In this document: positions 34,595 through 44,022 of the stretch, in pieces
How the letters are laid out: every line of letters starts with the position of its first letter
Numbering within the stretch: the first letter of the stretch is position 1
Notes under the pieces: model-generated
Told to the model about the DNA's origin: nothing
Database searches by the model: none
The model's input: the letters and a program-made list of their open reading frames with translations, nothing else
Source of the DNA: Bacillota bacterium
GTDB taxonomy: Bacteria > Bacillota > Clostridia > Christensenellales > Aristaeellaceae
DNA: 44,833 bases
NCBI GenBank assembly: GCA_963169565.1
Contig: CAUJDI010000012.1
Coordinates: forward strand, 1 to 44,833
Direction of reading: 5' to 3'
Made by a program: the position numbers and the translations under genes

Positions 34595-35430
34595 GCCACG
34601 TCTACAAAAGCGGGCCGCATACCTCCCACGCCCTCAGGGACGTGGACCTCACCATCAATGACGGGGAACTGCTGGCGCTCATCGGACACACCGGCTCAGG
34701 CAAGTCCACCCTCGCCCAGCACCTCAACGGCCTGCTCCAGCCCACCTCCGGCCATGTGCTGCTGGACGGGCAGGACATCAACGGGAAGGATTCCAGCCGC
34801 CGCGCGCTGCGCTTCAGGGTCGGCCTGGTGTTCCAGTACCCTGAGCACCAGCTCTTTGAGGAGACGGTCTACAAGGACATCGCCTTCGGACCAAAAAACA
34901 TGGGGCTGAAGGAGGAGGAGATCGACGCGAGGGTCCGGGAGGCCATGGCCATCGTCGGGCTGGATTTTTCTGAAATCAGCAAACGTTCCCCCTTTGAGCT
35001 TTCCGGCGGGCAGATGCGCAGGGCGGCCCTGGCGGGCGTACTGGCGATGAAGCCCCAGGTGCTGGTCCTGGACGAGCCGACCGCCGGGCTGGACCCGAGG
35101 GCCCGGGACTTCCTGCTGGAGGACGTCCGGCGTCTCAACCGCGCGGGCACCACCGTCGTGCTCATCTCCCACGCCATGGACGACGTGGCGAAACTGGCCA
35201 CCCGGGTGGCGGTGCTGGAAAAAGGCGCGCTGGTCATGGACGGCAGTCCCCTTGAGGTTTTCTCCCGGCATGAGCGCCTGGGAGCCATGGGGCTGGACGT
35301 GCCCCAGGGGTTCAGGCTGGCCCGTCTGCTGAGGGAAAAGGGATTCCCGGTTTCTGACCGCTGTTTGCTGGAGGACCTTGCCGGAGAACTGGCCGACCTG
35401 ATCAAGGGGGGCAGCGGACATGCTGCGTGA
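34570..35430 (+). CDS. ecfA2: ECF transporter ATPase EcfA2
   Basis: A 286-residue partner ATPase: Walker A GHTGSGKST, Q-loop FQYPEHQLFE, signature ELSGGQMRRAALAG, Walker B LVLDEPTAGLDP. Start GTG at 34570 lies inside the last 25 nt of ecfA1, with GAGGAGG about ten bases upstream; such overlap favours equal synthesis of the two subunits. Confidence 0.95.
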
Positions 35431-36223
35431 CATCACCCTGGGGCAGTACTACCCGGTCGACAGCCCGGTGCACCGCCTGGACCCGCGGGCCAAGATCCTG
35501 CTGGCCTTCCTGTACATCATCGGGGTTTTCCTGGTGAAAGACCTTTTCATGTACCTGCCGGTCCTTCTCTACCTGGCGATGGCGACCTGGCTGGCCAGGC
35601 TCCCTTTCCCCATGATGGCGAAGAGCCTCAAGCCCATGCGGATCCTCATCGTGTTCACCTTCATCCTCAACCTCTTCTTCGGCACGGGCAGCCGTGAGCT
35701 GCTGCGCCTGGGCAGCATCGTCATCTGGGAGGAAGGCCTGCTCAACGCGCTTCACTTCACCTTCCGCCTGATCCTGCTGGTCACCGGCAGCAGCATCCTG
35801 ACGCTGACCACGCCGCCGGTCACCCTGACCGACGGTCTGGAGCGGCTGGCCTCCCCCCTGAGGGTCATCCGCTTCCCCGCCCATGAGATGGCCATGATGA
35901 TGACCATCGCGCTGCGCTTCATCCCCACGCTCACCGAGGAGGCCGACAAGATCATGAAAGCCCAGACCGCGAGGGGTGCCGACTTTGAGACCGGCAACCT
36001 GATGGCGCGCGCGCGGGCGATGATCCCCCTGCTGGTGCCCCTGTTCATCAGCGCCTTCCGCCGCGCGGGGGATCTGGCGATGGCGATGGAGGCCCGCTGC
36101 TACCGCGGCGGGGAAGGCAGGACGCGGCTTCACGTCCTGAAGTTCAGCCGGCGCGATCTCATCGCTTTTCTCAGCATGGCGGGACTGTTCATCATCCTGC
36201 TCCTGCCGGGTATCCTCAAGTGA
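35420..36223 (+). CDS. ecfT: ECF transporter transmembrane subunit EcfT
   Basis: A 267-residue membrane protein with about five or six helices. Two Ala-Arg-Gly-type coupling motifs are seen, KAQTARGADF and AMEARCYRGG, which dock onto the two ATPases. It overlaps ecfA2 by 11 nt and truA by 4 nt. The ecfA1-ecfA2-ecfT-truA order is common in Bacillota. Confidence 0.94.
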   Translation: MLRDITLGQYYPVDSPVHRLDPRAKILLAFLYIIGVFLVKDLFMYLPVLLYLAMATWLARLPFPMMAKSLKPMRILIVFTFILNLFFGTGSRELLRLGSIVIWEEGLLNALHFTFRLILLVTGSSILTLTTPPVTLTDGLERLASPLRVIRFPAHEMAMMMTIALRFIPTLTEEADKIMKAQTARGADFETGNLMARARAMIPLLVPLFISAFRRAGDLAMAMEARCYRGGEGRTRLHVLKFSRRDLIAFLSMAGLFIILLLPGILK

Positions 36224-36981
36224 CAGCCGGGCAGCCCTGCCGGGTGCTGCTCACGCTGGAGTATGAGGGCACCGCCTATGCCGGCTGGCAGCGTCAGCTC
36301 AACGGGCCCAGCGTCCAGGAAGAGCTGGAGCGAGCCCTCTCAAGGGTGACCGGCAGCGCAGTATCAGCCACAGGCGCCAGCAGAACGGACGCGGGTGTGC
36401 ACGCGCTGGGCCAGCGGGCGCATTTTGATACCGACTCCCCCATCCCGGACGACAGGTGGCCCTTCGTTCTCAACGCCCTGCTGCCCAATGACGTCAGGGT
36501 GACAGCGTCCCTGCGGGTCCCCGATACCCTGCACGCGCGCTTTTCCGCGCGCGGCAAGACCTATGAATACCGCATCTTTTCCCGCCGCGCCCCAAGCGCG
36601 CTGCGGAGAGACTTCACGGCCTTCGTGCCACAGCCGCTGGATACGGCTCCCATGAGCGCCGCGCTCGCGGACCTGCTGGGAACGCATGATTTTGCGGCCT
36701 TCCAGGCCGCGGGCGGCACCGCCAGGACCACAAAACGCACCATCACCGAAGCGTCGCTGGACAGGCAGGGGGATGAGATCGTCCTGCGGATATCCGGGGA
36801 CGCCTTTTTATACAACATGGTGCGCATCATCGCGGGCACGCTGATCTACGTCGGGCAGGGAAGGCTGGACAGGGACGCGTTTGCCCGGGCCATCAGGACG
36901 GGCGACCGCCTCCTGCTGGGCCCGACGGCCCCGGCCCGCGGGCTGACGCTGATGCACGTCCGCTACGAGGACCTGCCGTGA
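36220..36981 (+). CDS. truA: tRNA pseudouridine(38-40) synthase TruA
   Basis: A 253-residue enzyme that modifies the anticodon stem-loop of many tRNAs. Catalytic D57 lies in ASRTDAGVHALGQ; LTLEYEGTAYAGWQRQ at the start and YNMVRIIAGTLIYVG near the end are conserved. Start GTG overlaps ecfT and its stop overlaps the helicase gene as GTGA. Confidence 0.96.
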   Translation: MTAGQPCRVLLTLEYEGTAYAGWQRQLNGPSVQEELERALSRVTGSAVSATGASRTDAGVHALGQRAHFDTDSPIPDDRWPFVLNALLPNDVRVTASLRVPDTLHARFSARGKTYEYRIFSRRAPSALRRDFTAFVPQPLDTAPMSAALADLLGTHDFAAFQAAGGTARTTKRTITEASLDRQGDEIVLRISGDAFLYNMVRIIAGTLIYVGQGRLDRDAFARAIRTGDRLLLGPTAPARGLTLMHVRYEDLP

Positions 36982-39257
36982 AGGCGGACAGGTCGGCGCT
37001 GAGGGCCTCCGTCCGCGCGCTGGTGGGGTTCTCCATTTTCCCGCCGGACATCATGCCGGTCTCAAAACAGCAGATGGAACTGGGACGACAGGGGCATCTT
37101 GCCCGCCAGGGCGCAAGCCGGGCGAAGGCTGAGGAGACCCTCCGGTGGGAAGGCACTGCGCAGGGGCTTCCCGTCCAGATCTCCGGCCGGATGGACCTGT
37201 ACAGTGCGGATGAGAAGCCTCCGGTCATTGAGGAGATCAAGCTTTCCCCCGCCCCGCCGCCTGTTTCGCCAATGCAGGAGCACCTCATGCAGGCGGCGTG
37301 CTACGGTTTCATGCTCACTCAGCGGGACAGCATCCCGGCGGTCTGCCTGAGGGTCAGCTACGTCACGCGCTTTGGCGGAGTGACGGCCTCCTTCAGCGAA
37401 ACCTGGGAAGCAGAACGTTTGCGGGACGCCTTCTTCTCCCTCCTTCTCCCCTGGGCCGGGTGGCAGGCGAAGCTGATCTCCTGGAAAGAGGCGCGCGACG
37501 CCTCCCTGAAGGACCTTCCCTTCCCTTATCCGGAATACCGCCCCGGCCAGCGGGAGATGGCCGCCCAGGTCTACACCGCCATCGCGCGCCGCCGCCGCCT
37601 GTTCGCCGTGATGCCCACCGGCACCGGCAAGAGCGCCGCCGCGATCTACCCCGCCTTGAAAGCGCTGGGGCAGGGTCTGAACGAGCAGGTCTTCTGCCTC
37701 ACCGCCCGGGGCACGCAGCGGGTCTCCGCGCAAAAGGAAGCCGACCGGATGCGCGGGGACCGCCTTCGGCTCCACTCCCTGGTGCTGAATGCCAAGGAGA
37801 AGCTCTGCCCGATGGAGGAGATGCGCTGCCACCCGGAGCACTGCGAGCGCGCGCGGGGCCATTTCCTGCGCCAGCAAACCGCTGCCGAGGAAGCGCTGAT
37901 GGCAGAGAACTGGGACACGGCTTTCATCACCGAAACAGCCTCCCGGCACCTGCTCTGCCCCTTTGAGTTCTCCCTGGCTCTGTGCGAGATCGCGGACCTG
38001 GTCATCTGCGACTACAACTACGCGCTGGACCCCCAGGTCAGGCTGAGCCGCATATTTGACATTCCCCGAGGCACGACCCTGCTGATCGACGAGGCGCACA
38101 ACCTGCCGGATCGGGCCCGGGACATGCTGTCAGGCACCATCCAGGCGGAACGGCTGCTGACGATGCGCCGCGAAGCCGGCAGGACCCACGGGCGGTCCGG
38201 CAAGCTGTACAAGGCATATACCTCTCTGATCAGAACACTGGCGTCGGAAGGGTCCTCAGGTGAGGGGGGCAGGCTGCCGGACGCGGCCGCCGAACTGCTG
38301 AGTGAGCTGGCCGGGACCTACAGCCCCGGCGGCGCCGGCCTGGCGCGGGACCTCATCGCCTTCCTTTCCGCCTGGAACAGAGCCTTTGAGCAGGGGGACG
38401 ACTATACGATCCTGCATGACCCGGACCCGCGCAGGGGCGGGGTGAGGGTCCTGTGCCTCAATCCCGCACCGCACCTGAAGGAAGCCACAAAGCGCATGGC
38501 CGGCTGCGTATACTATTCCGCCACCTTGAGCCCGCTGGATGCCATGCGCGGCCTTCTGGGCGGAGAGCGGGAGGACGCCTGCCTTTCCCTGCCCTCCCCC
38601 TTCCCGGAAGAGCACCTGCTGTCCCTGCAGTTCCCGCTCAACACAAGGTATCATTCCCGCGCCGCCAGCCTTCTCCCGGCCGCGGAGGCCATATTGGCGC
38701 TCTATCATTCCAGGACGGGCAAGTACATCGCCTATTTCCCCTCCTTCGCCTACCTGCGCTCCATGGAGCCGGTCCTGAGGGAACTCGATCCGGACCTCCC
38801 TTTGATCGTCCAGAAGCCCGGCATGGACGAGGCCTCCAGGATCCTTTTCCTGGACGCGTTCGTGCAAGGTGAAAGCCGCCTGCTGGGGCTGTGCGTGCTT
38901 GGCGGCGTGTTCGCCGAAGGGGTGGACCTGCCGGGCGAGGCGCTGATCGGCGCGATGATCGTCGGGGTCGGCCTTCCCCAGGTGAATCCGGAGAGGGAAC
39001 GCATCCGGGAACGGCTTCAGGAAGCGCTGGGCGACGGCTTTGGCCATGCCTACCGTTTCCCCGGGATGCAGAAAGTGCTCCAAGCTGCGGGACGGCTGAT
39101 CCGCTCGGAGAGGGACCGCGGGGTGCTGCTGCTGATGGACGACCGCTACGCCCAGGAGGCATACAGCAGGCTCCTCCCTTCCCATCTGAAGCTGAAAAGG
39201 GTATATTCCAAGGAAGAGATCACATCCCTTGCCCGGGCTTTCTGGGAAAGGAATTGA
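36978..39257 (+). CDS. XPD/DinG-type DNA helicase with an N-terminal PD-(D/E)XK nuclease-like domain
   Basis: A 759-residue protein. Residues about 1-180 look like a RecB/Cas4-type nuclease fold: H40, D73 in GRMDLY, E86 and K88 in IEEIKLS, then a glutamine and ACYGF. Walker A MPTGTGKSA (212-220), a four-cysteine iron-sulfur region (C in KEKLCPMEE, RCHPEHC and LLCPFEF), motif II LLIDEAHNLPDRA and a C-terminal helicase motif VLQAAGRLIRSERDRG follow. This is a Rad3/XPD family 5'-3' DNA helicase, so DNA repair or processing of branched DNA is likely. Whether the nuclease is active is not known. Start GTG overlaps truA by 4 nt. Confidence 0.88.
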   Translation: MKADRSALRASVRALVGFSIFPPDIMPVSKQQMELGRQGHLARQGASRAKAEETLRWEGTAQGLPVQISGRMDLYSADEKPPVIEEIKLSPAPPPVSPMQEHLMQAACYGFMLTQRDSIPAVCLRVSYVTRFGGVTASFSETWEAERLRDAFFSLLLPWAGWQAKLISWKEARDASLKDLPFPYPEYRPGQREMAAQVYTAIARRRRLFAVMPTGTGKSAAAIYPALKALGQGLNEQVFCLTARGTQRVSAQKEADRMRGDRLRLHSLVLNAKEKLCPMEEMRCHPEHCERARGHFLRQQTAAEEALMAENWDTAFITETASRHLLCPFEFSLALCEIADLVICDYNYALDPQVRLSRIFDIPRGTTLLIDEAHNLPDRARDMLSGTIQAERLLTMRREAGRTHGRSGKLYKAYTSLIRTLASEGSSGEGGRLPDAAAELLSELAGTYSPGGAGLARDLIAFLSAWNRAFEQGDDYTILHDPDPRRGGVRVLCLNPAPHLKEATKRMAGCVYYSATLSPLDAMRGLLGGEREDACLSLPSPFPEEHLLSLQFPLNTRYHSRAASLLPAAEAILALYHSRTGKYIAYFPSFAYLRSMEPVLRELDPDLPLIVQKPGMDEASRILFLDAFVQGESRLLGLCVLGGVFAEGVDLPGEALIGAMIVGVGLPQVNPERERIRERLQEALGDGFGHAYRFPGMQKVLQAAGRLIRSERDRGVLLLMDDRYAQEAYSRLLPSHLKLKRVYSKEEITSLARAFWERN

Positions 39258-39272
39258 GGAGAGGAAGCGGAG

Positions 39273-39815
39273 ATGGCCGAACTGCCCCGGCACCGTCTGG
39301 GCGACCTGGAACGAAAGCTGCTCACCCTGTATTCACTGCGCGAGCTGGGTCCCTGCACCAACCTGCAGCTGATCGCCTTCATGGTCGAAAACGACCTGAT
39401 GAATTACTTCGACCTGCAGACCGCACTGCATGACCTTTGCCAGAACAGCCAGCTGGCCAGGGACAGCATCCCGGGGGACGACCGGTATGAGATCACCCCC
39501 CTGGGGGATGAGGCCATCGGGCTGTTCATGAAGCGCCTGGGCGAAAGCGCCGTCCAACGGGTGCAGCAAGCCGCGCCGGGCTTCAGGGAAAAGATCCGCA
39601 TGCAGCGGGAGAAATTCGCTTCCATCAGCCACGCGGGCCGCAACGAATACCACACGCAGATGGGCATCGCAGAGGGCGGGATGCAGCTGATGCGGCTGGA
39701 CCTTTCCCTCCCCACAGCGGATCTGGCGGAGCGTTTCCGCGCCGCCTGGCCGGAGAAGGCCGCTGAAATCTACAGCTTCATCCTCAGCCGCCTGTCCGGG
39801 GAGGACCTTCTGTGA
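39273..39815 (+). CDS. DUF4364 family protein
   Basis: A 180-residue protein typical of Clostridia, with a predicted winged-helix N-terminus (LGPCTNLQLIAFMVENDLMNYFDLQTALHDL, then YEITPLGDEAIGLF) and a small C-terminal alpha/beta domain. It may be a DNA-binding regulator, but no function is established. GAGGAGAGG lies upstream of the ATG, 15 bp after the helicase; its stop overlaps ispDF as GTGA. Confidence 0.88.
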   Translation: MAELPRHRLGDLERKLLTLYSLRELGPCTNLQLIAFMVENDLMNYFDLQTALHDLCQNSQLARDSIPGDDRYEITPLGDEAIGLFMKRLGESAVQRVQQAAPGFREKIRMQREKFASISHAGRNEYHTQMGIAEGGMQLMRLDLSLPTADLAERFRAAWPEKAAEIYSFILSRLSGEDLL

Positions 39816-40945
39816 AGGTCTGCGGCATCCTCGTGGCGGCGGGCGCGGGGACGCGCCTTCAGGCCGGGATGAACAAGGCTCTGACGCCGCTTGGCGGCGA
39901 GCCGCTGTTCCTGTATGCGCTGCGCGCGCTTCGCCCCTTCTGCGATCACATGATCCTGGTGGTCAGGGAGGGCGAAAGCGGCCTGTTTGAGGAAGCGCTC
40001 AGGGCCGCGCATCAGGGCCCCGTCCATCTTGCAACAGGCGGGCAGGAGCGCCGGCATTCCGTGGAGAACGGGCTGAAAGAGGTCCCCGGGGACGCGGACA
40101 TCGTGCTCATCCACGATGCGGCAAGGCCTTTCCCCGGCCCCTCCCTCATCCGGAGGGTCATCCAGGGCGCGGCTGCATACGGCGCGGCGGTCCCGGCGCT
40201 GCCGGTGAAGGATACCTTAAGGCGGCAGGAAGCAGGGCTCACACGGACCCTTTCACGCGAAGGGGTCTTCCAGGTCCAGACGCCCCAGGGATTTCAGCGT
40301 GACCTCATCCTGCGGGCCTACGCGCACAGCCCGCGGAGCCTCACGGACGACGCCGGGCTGGTGGAACTGCTGGGGGAACCGGTGAGCCTTTCGGAGGGGG
40401 ACGCGCGCAACTTCAAGATCACAACGCAGGAAGACAAGAAGATGGCAGAAATGATGGTTTCCGGTGCTTCGCGCACGGGAACGGGCTTTGACGTACACCG
40501 CCTCGTCCCTGGGCGCGCGCTGATCCTGGGCGGGGTCGTCATCCCCCACGGCACGGGCTTGTTGGGGCACAGCGATGCCGACGCCGCGCTGCACGCGCTG
40601 TGCGACGCGCTGCTGGGCGCCTGCGCCCTCGGGGACATCGGGCAGCATTTCCCCGACAGCAGGGAGGAGTACAGGGGCATCCCCTCGCTGAAACTGCTTG
40701 AGAAGACACGGCGGATCATGGCGGATTCAGGGTTTTGTCCCCTGCAGTGCGACCTGACCATCGTCGCGCAGAAACCCATGCTGGCACCCCACATACCCGC
40801 CATGCGCAGGAATATCGCGCAGGCGCTGGGATTGAGGGAGGAAAAGGTATCGGTGAAGGCCACCACCACCGAGGGGCTGGGGTTTGAAGGCCGGGAGGAG
40901 GGCATCTCCGCCCAGGCCGTGGCCATGGTACGGGAAACGGCTTAG
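39812..40945 (+). CDS. ispDF: Bifunctional IspD/IspF enzyme of the MEP isoprenoid pathway
   Basis: A 377-residue fusion. The N-terminal cytidylyltransferase has LVAAGAGTRLQAGMNKAL (K22 contacts CTP) and HDAARPF; it forms CDP-methylerythritol. The C-terminal cyclodiphosphate synthase starts near residue 222: D227 and H229 in GFDVHRL bind zinc, with HSDADAALHALCDALLGA and a histidine further on. IspE, the enzyme between these steps, is not here. Such fusions are typical of alpha- and epsilonproteobacteria and occur in some Clostridia. Start GTG, overlapping DUF4364 by 4 nt. Last gene of the operon. Confidence 0.95.
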   Translation: MKVCGILVAAGAGTRLQAGMNKALTPLGGEPLFLYALRALRPFCDHMILVVREGESGLFEEALRAAHQGPVHLATGGQERRHSVENGLKEVPGDADIVLIHDAARPFPGPSLIRRVIQGAAAYGAAVPALPVKDTLRRQEAGLTRTLSREGVFQVQTPQGFQRDLILRAYAHSPRSLTDDAGLVELLGEPVSLSEGDARNFKITTQEDKKMAEMMVSGASRTGTGFDVHRLVPGRALILGGVVIPHGTGLLGHSDADAALHALCDALLGACALGDIGQHFPDSREEYRGIPSLKLLEKTRRIMADSGFCPLQCDLTIVAQKPMLAPHIPAMRRNIAQALGLREEKVSVKATTTEGLGFEGREEGISAQAVAMVRETA

Positions 40946-40984
40946 CGGCGTACAGACTTCCGTCTGTTCCACGGCCCCGTTATA

Positions 40985-40993
40985 TGGTAGAAT
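40985..40993 (+). promoter_or_regulatory. Extended -10 promoter of the HerA/DUF853 gene
   Basis: TGGTAGAAT (TG at 40985-40986, TAGAAT at 40988-40993); the -35 region is poor. A short inverted repeat ACAGAC/GTCTGT with a four-base loop (about 40951-40966) lies between the ispDF stop and this element and may be a weak terminator. Confidence 0.45.
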
Positions 40994-41057
40994 GGCGATA
41001 CAGCGAATCGACGCGACATAACCGAATAGTAATTTAAAACGAACGGAGGAGACAACA

Positions 41058-42803
41058 ATGCTGCTGGACAAGAAGATCTGGCTGGGAACGGGCGCCGAGG
41101 GCCCTGTTGTGATGCTCCCGCAGATGGCAAACCGCCATGGGCTGATCTCCGGCGCGACAGGCACCGGAAAGACCGTCACCCTGCAGGTGCTGGCGGAGGC
41201 CTATTCCCAGCTGGGGGTGCCCGTGTTCATGGCCGACGTCAAGGGCGACCTGGCCGGACTTGCCAAACCGGGCGAAATGAACGACAGGATCCGCCAGCGC
41301 ATGCAGGCGGTGGGGCTTGAGGATTTCGTTCCCCATGCCAATCCGGTGACCCTGTGGGACGTCTATGGCGTATCCGGTCACCCGGTGAGGACCACGGTGA
41401 GCGAAATGGGCCCGCTGCTGCTCTCCCGGATGCTCCAGCTCAATGACACCCAGGCAGGTGTCCTGCACATCGTGTTCCGCATCGCAGATGACGAAGGGCT
41501 GCTGCTCATCGACCTGAAGGACCTGCGCGCGATGCTCACCTACGCGGGCGACCGCTCGGCCGATTACACCCTGCGCTACGGCAACATCGCCAAGGCTTCC
41601 GTGGGCTCCATCCAGCGCGCGATCGCGGTGTTGGAGGACCAGGGTGGCAACCAGTTCTTCGGGGAGCCCTCCCTGGACCTGTCCGACTGGCTGGTGCGGG
41701 ATGAGTCCGGGCAGGGGATGATCAACATCCTCGCGGCGGACAAGCTGTTCCTGCGGCCCAACATGTACTCCGTGTTCATGCTGTGGATGCTGGCGGAACT
41801 GTATGAGCTGCTGCCTGAGCAGGGCGACAGCGAGCTGCCCCGGATGGTGTTCTTCTTTGACGAAGCCCACCTGCTGTTTAAGGACTGCCCCAGGGAGCTG
41901 ATGGACAAGGTGGAGCTGACCATCCGGCTCATCCGCTCCAAGGGCGTCGGCGTGTTCTTCATCACCCAGAACCCCGGCGACGTCCCCTCCTCCGTCCTCT
42001 CGCAGCTGGCGGCCCGGGTGCAGCACGCGCTGCGCGCCTTCACCCCGCTGGAGCAGAAGGTCATCAAGACCATCGCACAGACCTTCCGCGCCAACCCCGC
42101 CTTTGACACGGAGCAGGCCATCACCCAGCTGCAGACCGGTGAAGCGCTGCTGTCCTTCCTGGATGAGCAGGGCGCGCCCTCCGTCACCCAGCGCGCGGTC
42201 ATCCTGCCGCCGCAGTCGGCCATCGGCTCGATCTCGGAGACTCTGCGCCAGACCATCATCGACACCAGCGAGGTCAAGGACAAGTACACCCATACCTTTG
42301 ACCGCGAAAGCGCCTATGAGATGCTTTCCGCCAAGTTCTCCTCCCAGGGCGTCCTCGGCGCCGCCCGCGTCATCCTGGAGGAAACAGGCGTCCTGGAACC
42401 GGACGTCAAGGCAGAACCTGTGCAGCAGAGAAACACCATCCAGATCTTTGACCCGGCCACGGGGCAGTACATCGAACGTGAAATGCAGCCGGCGGTGAGC
42501 TATCCCGCGCCGCAGCCCTCCTGGCAGCCCGTGCCGCAGGCGCCCCAGCAGGCCCGCAAGGTGGAGCAGGCGCCCCCGCCGGTGCTGGTGTACAACCCCC
42601 AGACCGGGCAGTATGAACCGCAGCGGCAGGTGCCGGTCCAGGCGGACATCAAGCCTGCCAGGGAGCCGAAGACCCAGAAGACCGTCAAGAGCCTGGGCGA
42701 GAAGATGCTGGACAACTTCACCCGCTCCACGGCCTCCGGCGCAGGGTATTCCGTCGGGCGCACCATCTCGCGCGGCCTCCTGGGCATCTTCGGGATCAAG
42801 TGA
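41058..42803 (+). CDS. HerA-like ATPase of the DUF853 (YjgR) family
   Basis: A 581-residue P-loop ATPase. Walker A GATGTGKT (32-39) and Walker B VFFFDEAH (D268-E269) are intact; [21 protein letters not shown] and [17 protein letters not shown] are family hallmarks. HerA relatives translocate DNA in repair; no function is proved for DUF853. A proline-rich stretch before the C-terminus holds two copies of a short motif ([10 protein letters not shown] and [10 protein letters not shown]), followed by the conserved tail [18 protein letters not shown] lies before the ATG. It is probably monocistronic or read into pfk. Confidence 0.9.
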   Translation: MLLDKKIWLGTGAEGPVVMLPQMANRHGLISGATGTGKTVTLQVLAEAYSQLGVPVFMADVKGDLAGLAKPGEMNDRIRQRMQAVGLEDFVPHANPVTLWDVYGVSGHPVRTTVSEMGPLLLSRMLQLNDTQAGVLHIVFRIADDEGLLLIDLKDLRAMLTYAGDRSADYTLRYGNIAKASVGSIQRAIAVLEDQGGNQFFGEPSLDLSDWLVRDESGQGMINILAADKLFLRPNMYSVFMLWMLAELYELLPEQGDSELPRMVFFFDEAHLLFKDCPRELMDKVELTIRLIRSKGVGVFFITQNPGDVPSSVLSQLAARVQHALRAFTPLEQKVIKTIAQTFRANPAFDTEQAITQLQTGEALLSFLDEQGAPSVTQRAVILPPQSAIGSISETLRQTIIDTSEVKDKYTHTFDRESAYEMLSAKFSSQGVLGAARVILEETGVLEPDVKAEPVQQRNTIQIFDPATGQYIEREMQPAVSYPAPQPSWQPVPQAPQQARKVEQAPPPVLVYNPQTGQYEPQRQVPVQADIKPAREPKTQKTVKSLGEKMLDNFTRSTASGAGYSVGRTISRGLLGIFGIK

Positions 42804-42807
42804 AAAG

Positions 42808-42841
42808 AGGCGGCGGCAACAGCCGCCGCCTTGACTTTTCG
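42808..42841 (+). terminator. Perfect GC-rich hairpin just upstream of the phosphofructokinase gene
   Basis: AGGCGGCGGC (42808-42817) pairs with GCCGCCGCCT (42822-42831) around AACA, then TTGACTTTT. It ends the DUF853 transcript, but the pfk ribosome site GGAGG is only nine bases beyond, and no -10 box lies between. It may act as an attenuator or a 5' end stabiliser for pfk. Confidence 0.6.
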
Positions 42842-42851
42842 GAGGTAAAAA

Positions 42852-43925
42852 ATGAGCATCCGGATCGGCATCCTGACCAGCGGGGGCGACTGCCCGGGGC
42901 TGAACGCCGCCATCAGGGGCGTCGCCAGGGCGGCCTACCAGGCGCTGGACGCAGAGATCGTCGGCATCCGCGCGGGCTACCGCGGGCTGATCGACGGGGA
43001 CTACCAGATCATGCAGCAATCCCAGTTTTCGGGCCTTCTGACCATGGGCGGCACCATCCTGGGGACCAGCCGCACGCCATTCGCGAACATGCGTGTCGTG
43101 GAAGAAGACAACGTGGACAAGGTCTACGCGATGAAGATGAACTACAAGGCCATGAAGCTGGACTGCCTGGTGACCCTGGGCGGAAACGGCACGCACAAGA
43201 CGGCCAACCTGCTCAGGCAGGAAGGCCTGAACGTCATCGGCCTGCCGAAGACCATCGACAACGACATCTTCGGGACGGACTTCACCTTCGGTTTTCATAC
43301 CGCAGTGGGCATCGCCACGGACGTCATCGACCGGATCCACACCACCGCCGCCAGCCATGACCGCTGCATGATCGTCGAGATCATGGGCAACAAAGCCGGC
43401 TGGCTGACCCTGTACGCCGGGATGGCCGGCGGCGCGGACGTCATCCTGCTGCCGGAGATCCCCTACCAGATCGAGAAGATCGCCAAGGTCATCAGCGACC
43501 GCGCCAAACTGAACAAGCACTTCACGATCATCGCGGCGGCGGAAGGCGCGATGAGCGTGGAGGAAGCCGGGATGAAGCGCAAGGAGCGGGAGGCCGCCCG
43601 CGCCCAGCGGGAGTTCCGCAACGTTTCCCAGCACATCGCGGCCAATCTGGAAAGCCTCATCGGCGTTGAGTGCCGCTCCGTGATCCCCGGGCACATGCAG
43701 CGGGGCGGCAGCCCCTGCGCCTACGACCGCGTGCTGTCAACGCAGTTCGGCGTGCATGCGGCCGAACTGATCCGGGAAGGCAGGTTCGGCCTGACGGTGG
43801 CGCTCAGAAACGGCGTGATCACGGAGAACAAGCTCGAGGACGTCGCCGGCGTCCCCAAGCCCGTGGACCCGGACGACCAGATCGTCAGGGCCGCGCGCCG
43901 CATCAACATCTCCTTCGGGGACTAA
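42852..43925 (+). CDS. pfkA: 6-phosphofructokinase (clostridial GGNGT/PKTIDND type)
   Basis: A 357-residue PFK converting fructose 6-phosphate to fructose 1,6-bisphosphate. LTSGGDCPGLNAAIRG starts it; the catalytic base is D136 in LPKTIDND (132-138), and MGNKAGWLTLYAGMAGGAD follows. At the donor site the sequence is GGNGT (110-114) with N112 where E. coli PFK has the metal-binding D103, a glycine at the position equal to G104, and K133 where ATP-PFK has glycine. Gly at 104 points to ATP, Lys at 124 to the mixed or PPi group; donor use is therefore uncertain. GGAGG lies six bases before the ATG. Confidence 0.92.
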   Translation: MSIRIGILTSGGDCPGLNAAIRGVARAAYQALDAEIVGIRAGYRGLIDGDYQIMQQSQFSGLLTMGGTILGTSRTPFANMRVVEEDNVDKVYAMKMNYKAMKLDCLVTLGGNGTHKTANLLRQEGLNVIGLPKTIDNDIFGTDFTFGFHTAVGIATDVIDRIHTTAASHDRCMIVEIMGNKAGWLTLYAGMAGGADVILLPEIPYQIEKIAKVISDRAKLNKHFTIIAAAEGAMSVEEAGMKRKEREAARAQREFRNVSQHIAANLESLIGVECRSVIPGHMQRGGSPCAYDRVLSTQFGVHAAELIREGRFGLTVALRNGVITENKLEDVAGVPKPVDPDDQIVRAARRINISFGD

Positions 43926-43963
43926 AAAGGCAGGATCCCCAGCCGCCGCCTGACCAAATCAAG

Positions 43964-43995
43964 AAACCGCGTCCGTTATAGAGGGCGCGGTTTTT
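43964..43995. terminator. Bidirectional terminator between pfk and the TRAP gene
   Basis: AAACCGCGTCC (43964-43974) pairs with GGGCGCGGTTT (43983-43993, one G-U), followed by TT. A-rich bases on the left give a U-run for the minus strand too. Confidence 0.75.
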
Positions 43996-44022
43996 GATCG
44001 GGGCTCTGCTGTCTTGTTCCGC

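Noticed and set aside
41034-43694. 886-codon minus-strand open frame
   Set aside because: Spans the antisense of two well-supported genes and a terminator; composition is that of a shadow.
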